Shown piece after piece: positions 60,358 to 64,000 of a DNA stretch of 64,000 bases. The DNA comes from Tenuibacillus multivorans. Its GTDB lineage: Bacteria; Bacillota; Bacilli; Bacillales; Alkalibacillaceae. Location of the stretch: assembly GCF_900103915.1 (NCBI RefSeq), contig NZ_FNIG01000005.1:1-64000 (forward strand), read 5' to 3'. Position 1 is the first letter of the stretch. Each line of letters begins with the position of its first letter. Below the pieces are notes generated by a model. The model was not told the DNA's origin. It searched no databases and was given only the letters and a program-made list of their open reading frames with translations. Both the position numbers and the translations under genes were made by a program.

Positions 60358-61494
60358 ATGATTAATAATAGAAGTCATATGATTTCCTACTTTGAAGATT
60401 TACTTTATAAAAACCATGATCGTCAACAAAAAGAATATAAAAATGCTACTAATCAACTAAAGACCTATATTGTCGAAGGGCATCTAAGTAACACTAACTC
60501 AACCAAACACGATCATGTAGTGGAACATTTAAAAGAACTGGATATCGATAAAGAGATATATAACTATAAAGTAAGTGAAACAGAAGACGAAAATTTAATA
60601 AGACTTACTTTCCGAACAGGTGACCTTTTTGTAGATGCAATGAACCCTAGGTTTTGGGTGATTCATACTGCAATAAAAGCAGAGCATAGCGATTTATTTC
60701 ATATAAAACTTTTACAAGAAAATAATATGGATCATGTATGGTTACCTATACCGTTTTTAAAGGGGCTTAAAAAGTTTGGTGAAACTTATGGTTTGGGAAT
60801 TTCTTTCACAGAATTTTTAAATCGAGATGAAAGAGACAATCGACTATTTGAAAAACAAGATACATTTAATTTAGATATTAGACGGTTATATGTGAATGAG
60901 ATGTTATCCCTGTTTGATCATTCCGAGTTAAAAATAGTCGCAGGAATTAATAAGGTTAGTATATTAAATTATTCTGAAGATGAAAATGAGGATTATATCA
61001 TTGATGATATAACATATGCTGGAAAAATCACAGGTAGGGGGACTTCTTTTGGAAAACATCATTTGTTAACACAAAATATATTGTCTTATTACGAGAAAAT
61101 CATAAATGAAATCGAAACTAAATATGTATTCGAATTTGATCTTGAAAATTCCCAATTAAAAGGAATCCCAATTCAAATTAATTTACATCGTAAAAATGTT
61201 AATATTCAAAAACTTGTTGAAGTTTTGTTCTCTGGTAAAAAACCCTTTTTATTATGGGGAATACCAGACTGGAGATCAGATTCTTTTTGCTATGTTAGCG
61301 CTGTAGACTTACATGTTGGAAATTATGGTCATCAAATTGATTTTGAGATAACACCGAAATCTATAAGGGTTATTCTGCCAAAGGATTCATGTGGAAATTC
61401 CATAGCTAGATTAATTACTAACCTTCATCAATCCATTGACGCTACATCCTCAATAAAGGGAGAGAATGATGATGAACTCTTCACCATTATATAG
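60358..61494 (+). CDS. Unrecognised protein, first gene of a pair
   Basis: 378 residues from ATG 60358 (GAAGGATAAGG upstream). No family recognised. Visible features: a charged helical N-terminus (NHDRQQKEYKNATNQLK), FRTGDLFVDAMNPRFWVIHT, a central GIPIQINLHRKNVNIQKLVE and an Asp/Arg-containing LLWGIPDWRSDSFCYVSAVD strand, DLHVGNYGHQIDFEITPKSI. It overlaps the next gene by 29 bases. Mostly acidic, cytoplasmic. AT content is higher than that of pgcA, in keeping with an accessory gene. Confidence 0.65.
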   Translation: MINNRSHMISYFEDLLYKNHDRQQKEYKNATNQLKTYIVEGHLSNTNSTKHDHVVEHLKELDIDKEIYNYKVSETEDENLIRLTFRTGDLFVDAMNPRFWVIHTAIKAEHSDLFHIKLLQENNMDHVWLPIPFLKGLKKFGETYGLGISFTEFLNRDERDNRLFEKQDTFNLDIRRLYVNEMLSLFDHSELKIVAGINKVSILNYSEDENEDYIIDDITYAGKITGRGTSFGKHHLLTQNILSYYEKIINEIETKYVFEFDLENSQLKGIPIQINLHRKNVNIQKLVEVLFSGKKPFLLWGIPDWRSDSFCYVSAVDLHVGNYGHQIDFEITPKSIRVILPKDSCGNSIARLITNLHQSIDATSSIKGENDDELFTII

Positions 61495-62113
61495 TGAGTT
61501 AGACTTAGTTAACTTATTTGTTTGTATGTGTTTAGATCATGAATTACCTGAAATTGATAACATTCTTAAAAAAGAAGGATATCATTTAATATCTATTGAT
61601 CGTAAAGTTGATACGTCTAGCGGTAGTGTTAAGTTTGATGTGCTTTTATCAAATAAAGATAAAAACGTTTCTCTTGGTTTTGAACTCAAGGGTAAGAAGG
61701 CAAGTAATTTAGAAAAGGAACAATTTGATAGATATTCTAACCTCTCAAGTGAAGAATATGCAAAACTTGGTGGAGTATCATCTACTAACCCACAGTTTCA
61801 TCAACTTCAAACAATTATTGGAATTAACTCTATAAATTCTAAAAAAGTAATAGAATTTATTAAGAAACATCATTATAAATTCCCTATATTAGCAATAGAT
61901 TCTTCAAGCATAACAGTTAAACAAGATAGAATAGTAGATTCAAGTGTTCATCAACACTTTGAAAGATATTTTAAATATCAATCCTTCATTTCTTTTATAA
62001 AATTTGACAAGGATACTCCATTAATTCAAATAGCACCTAGCCTAATTACTTCAATATTTAAGTATGCTCAAAAGAATAAATTAATATTTACAGTAGATGA
62101 AATCCTTAAATGA
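61466..62113 (+). CDS. PD-(D/E)XK-like nuclease candidate, second gene of the pair
   Basis: 215 residues; ATG 61466, 61469 and 61472 are all possible with GGGAGAG upstream. The segment SVKFDVLLSNKDKNVSLGFE then LKGKKAS has the pattern Asp-(about 14)-Glu-x-Lys of PD-(D/E)XK nucleases. Later parts (LQTIIGINSINSKKVIEFIK, KFPILAIDSSSITVKQDRIV) fit an alpha/beta core. No closer family was recognised. Overlap with the first gene suggests a two-protein system, possibly for defence or DNA processing. Confidence 0.5.
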   Translation: MMMNSSPLYSELDLVNLFVCMCLDHELPEIDNILKKEGYHLISIDRKVDTSSGSVKFDVLLSNKDKNVSLGFELKGKKASNLEKEQFDRYSNLSSEEYAKLGGVSSTNPQFHQLQTIIGINSINSKKVIEFIKKHHYKFPILAIDSSSITVKQDRIVDSSVHQHFERYFKYQSFISFIKFDKDTPLIQIAPSLITSIFKYAQKNKLIFTVDEILK

Positions 62114-62202
62114 TACTTACTGCAGCATTCCGAACCTCGTTCAAATTATTGGTGGGGATGTGAAAAAAGCTGTTAAGAAAGATACTAGAACTGCTAGATA
62201 AA

Positions 62203-62409
62203 ATGTCAAAAACAGAACTAAGTAAATATATAGTGTGGGACCCACATCATAAAGAATGGCATATTCAAAAGATTCACCCAGAAGCTCATACGAACACCAA
62301 TATTGCTTTCAAAGAGAGAGGACAAGCCTTTATTAATAGAATTAAAGAAGACAAACCATATAAAGAAAATGATGCTCATCCGGATCAATTGAGCCTGTTT
62401 GATGAGTAA
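62203..62409 (+). CDS. Small hypothetical protein
   Basis: 68 residues, hydrophilic: KYIVWDPHHKEWHIQKIHPE, then NIAFKERGQAFINRIKEDK and the C-terminal HPDQLSLFDE. No ribosome binding site is obvious. In the 90 bases upstream an open segment reads IIGGDVKKAVKKDTRTAR and stops, which may be another remnant. A terminator follows. Confidence 0.5.
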   Translation: MSKTELSKYIVWDPHHKEWHIQKIHPEAHTNTNIAFKERGQAFINRIKEDKPYKENDAHPDQLSLFDE

Positions 62410-62458
62410 TATGATAATGAAAAGATGTATTATGTTTTAAGTTGATTAACACTATTAG

Positions 62459-62493
62459 ACAGCCATGTGTAATTTCTCACATGGCTGTTTTTG
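62459..62493 (+). terminator. Terminator after the small hypothetical gene
   Basis: ACAGCCATGTG and CACATGGCTGT form a perfect 11-pair stem followed by TTTTGTTT. Confidence 0.88.
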
Positions 62494-62612
62494 TTTAAGA
62501 AATATTTCTCTGATGCTCATAGCAATATATTTTGCAATCAAACTTTTTCTTATTAGCTAAACAATACTTTCTGACCTTATTCGAAACAATTCTTTCTCTC
62601 CCTGTCGTGAAA

Positions 62613-62786
62613 TTAGTAACGTAGCCACTCTTCTTCTTTAATAATATCGTCTAAAGGATTGGTTGAGTTTAGGTTGTGGATTGGAGTCGCTAAAATGAGG
62701 ATTGCTCCGTAGGGTTTGGCATTGATCACCGAATATGTGAAGTTCCAATTTACATCAAAGGATGAATAATCTAATTTGTATAACAA
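62613..62786 (-). pseudogene. 3' remnant of an unidentified minus-strand gene
   Basis: The minus-strand frame reads LLYKLDYSSFDVNWNFTYSV, INAKPYGAILILATPIHNLN and PLDDIIKEEEWLRY before TAA. It looks like real coding sequence, but it is closed upstream by TAA and the only start-like codon (TTG 62786) lacks a ribosome binding site. I take it as the C-terminal piece of a deleted gene. Family unknown. Confidence 0.4.
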
Positions 62787-63160
62787 TTTTTAAAAATTGG
62801 AATATATATTTTGGTATTGACATTATTCATAGACCGAACTAATATGTTCTAGGAATGGAACAAAAGTACTATTAAATTGTCAGAATAACTGTATTAAATA
62901 ATCTAAAAGACCTAATATTAAAATAATAGATTAACGAACTTTTGAATGATTACTAATAAATCGTAGCTTACATCTGAACAAACTACTAACCTATCCATCC
63001 TCTCTCATCGTGCTAATATTCACCATGTTTATCGTAATATTGTTTTCAAAAACTGTTAATCCCTATCGACATTAAACAACAAGTCACAAGTCTTTCTAGG
63101 ACTGGTCTTGAAAGAATTAAATACCAATTGACTTTTTGTATGAGCAAAATAAAAAAGAAA
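62787..63160. other. AT-rich region without recognised genes
   Basis: No ORF or RNA gene is supported here. The promoter for the riboswitch-controlled gene probably lies near the right end; no convincing boxes were assigned. Confidence 0.4.
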
Positions 63161-63167
63161 TACCTTC

Positions 63168-63250
63168 GAAAAGGCAAACTTGCTGAAAGGCAAGGACGCA
63201 AAGCCCTAGGTCTAAGGCATTATTGCTAAGATTGCTAGGTTACCGAAAAG
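63168..63250 (+). ncRNA. Cyclic-di-GMP-I (GEMM) riboswitch before the FapA-like gene
   Basis: Conserved blocks: AAAAGGCAAACTTGCTGAAA with GGCAAGG closing P2, GGACGCAAAGCCCTAGG, TCTAAGG, and the 3' side GCTAGGTTACCGAAAAGG. This matches the class I c-di-GMP aptamer. A terminator hairpin follows at 63300-63330, then the gene's ribosome binding site. A second riboswitch of this class controls the cheX unit at 26890. Confidence 0.92.
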
Positions 63251-63299
63251 GTTGGTTAATAAGTATGGTTTAGTATGTATTTTATAAACTATACACAAA

Positions 63300-63330
63300 G
63301 TCCACCAAACCTTTTGGTGGACATTTTTGT
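63300..63330 (+). terminator. Expression-platform terminator of the second riboswitch
   Basis: GTCCACCAAA and TTTGGTGGAC pair around ACCT and are followed by ATTTTTGT, between aptamer and gene. Confidence 0.8.
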
Positions 63331-63371
63331 AGAAAATTCTTTGATTTAAGGCACCAAATTGGAGGAAGATC

Positions 63372-64000
63372 ATGACAAATGAAATTTTAGAATCGAATGT
63401 AGAAAATCATTTTCATTCAATTCATGGGTTAGTTGGTGAAAGTCTAAATGGAAAATCTCCCAATTATCCACTTGTAAAGGGGAGGAACAGCATGCAAAGG
63501 TTTATATCAAAAGGTCGGAATATAGAAGAAGCCATTAATTTGGGCTTAAAAGTGATGGGCGTTGAGCGAGAAGGTGTCGAGATTGAAGTTGTGCAAATGG
63601 GATCAAAGGGGTTTATTGGGATTGGGAGAAAACCTGCTATCGTCAAACTTTCATTAAATCAAAACTCTCACGAGGATCAGGAACTATCCACTTCAAATGA
63701 TCAAAACCGTGATGGGGATTTGTCAATTGAAGAAGCGATTGATCATATGTCTTTTGAGGATGGTTTGGAAGATGACGGTTCAATTAACAAACAGGATGAT
63801 TTACTTGGGAAAGTTTGGGTTGATAATGGTCAAGTTTTTGTCAAGGATTCCTCCACAAAATACCCTGCGGTAACAATAGGAGAAGGTATTAAGTTAATTA
63901 AAAATAATGAAGAGATTAAAGAAAAGTCGACTATTTTAACTGAAAAGGATCAGGTCGACATTCAAATTGAAGGTGATATTCAAAAGGAAACAACGGATTG
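63372..64000 (+). CDS. FapA-like (DUF342) protein with Jag N-terminal domain, partial
   Basis: The frame is open to the window edge (about 209 residues seen). A Jag-N-type domain reads RFISKGRNIEEAINLGLKVM then GSKGFIGIGRKPAIVKL; an acidic linker follows; then the DUF342/FapA N-domain (GKVWVDNGQVFVKDSSTKYP, GEGIKLIKNNEEIKEKSTIL). FapA proteins are polymerising bactofilin-like proteins tied to flagella or polarity. Two starts have ribosome binding sites: ATG 63372 (GGAGGAAGATC) and ATG 63492 (GGGGAGGAACAGC). The second gives the usual Jag-N start. The gene is riboswitch-controlled. Confidence 0.8.
   Translation, partial: MTNEILESNVENHFHSIHGLVGESLNGKSPNYPLVKGRNSMQRFISKGRNIEEAINLGLKVMGVEREGVEIEVVQMGSKGFIGIGRKPAIVKLSLNQNSHEDQELSTSNDQNRDGDLSIEEAIDHMSFEDGLEDDGSINKQDDLLGKVWVDNGQVFVKDSSTKYPAVTIGEGIKLIKNNEEIKEKSTILTEKDQVDIQIEGDIQKETTD

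Overview
The window looks like chromosomal DNA of a low-GC Gram-positive bacterium of the Bacillaceae. Supporting signs are the AT-rich composition, strong GGAGG-type ribosome binding sites, frequent TTG/GTG starts, rho-independent terminators after most units, Bacillus-type gene families (PadR/DUF2812, YerB, AdaA/AdaB, YesL, PgcA) and a dispersed repeat typical of this family. No rRNA or tRNA was seen.

Layout. 1-1650: two broken transposase genes. 1892-2431: an Mrr-like nuclease. 2485-10817: the most unusual part. Four 34-nt sequences with the architecture of group II intron domain V (GAAA-capped upper helix, two-base bulge, nine-pair lower helix, CGC triad), each followed by a domain VI-like stem with a candidate branch-point A, stand directly before four different ORFs. 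Those ORFs enter in the same phase at the predicted 3' splice site and have no start codon or ribosome binding site there. They encode surface-type proteins: Fn3-like, repeat-rich beta, DUF1533-like plus a four-fold helical repeat, and one unknown. The arrangement matches what has been described for Clostridium tetani, where one group II intron is alternatively spliced to several 3' exons of a surface-layer gene. The 5' exon and intron domains I-IV were not found here, and a hydrolase-LuxR gene and a membrane protein gene lie between cassettes 3 and 4.

10846-18734 is a catabolic operon: FCD-type GntR regulator with a palindromic operator, PrpB-like lyase, MmgE/PrpD-like dehydratase, LeuC/LeuD-like hydratase and a complete TctCBA tricarboxylate transporter. 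18751-24000 holds an unknown protein, an MFS transporter, a truncated AbrB-like protein, decayed SEC-C and yerB genes and a PadR/DUF2812 pair. 24108-26980 is a minus-strand chemotaxis unit (CheX, CheY, MCP) behind a cyclic-di-GMP-I riboswitch. A second such riboswitch precedes a FapA-like gene at the right edge (63168-64000).

27208-35586 contains a frameshifted permease, AdaA/AdaB alkylation repair, a VOC protein, an ECF sigma factor, an Xre / ImmA-IrrE-type peptidase / PIN-like module and an FAD lipoprotein. 35680-39420 is a unit of degradative-type HMG-CoA reductase, a two-part TctBA-like transporter and an Xre-cupin regulator, suggesting mevalonate use. 41198-53712 is a carbohydrate cluster: GHL10-like and DUF4127 proteins, ABC importer, YesL-like protein, RpiR regulator, NanE epimerase, FAD oxidoreductase, ROK kinase, esterase-like hydrolase and glycerophosphodiesterase. 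A related promoter segment occurs before the SBP gene and again after the last gene. 53786-63330 is a mixed region: a truncated HepT next to an intact MntA-like gene, a HlyD-type adaptor, phosphoglucomutase, a 21-nt periodic repeat and an unrecognised gene pair, one member with a possible PD-(D/E)XK-like motif. All calls come from reading the sequence; no database search was run.
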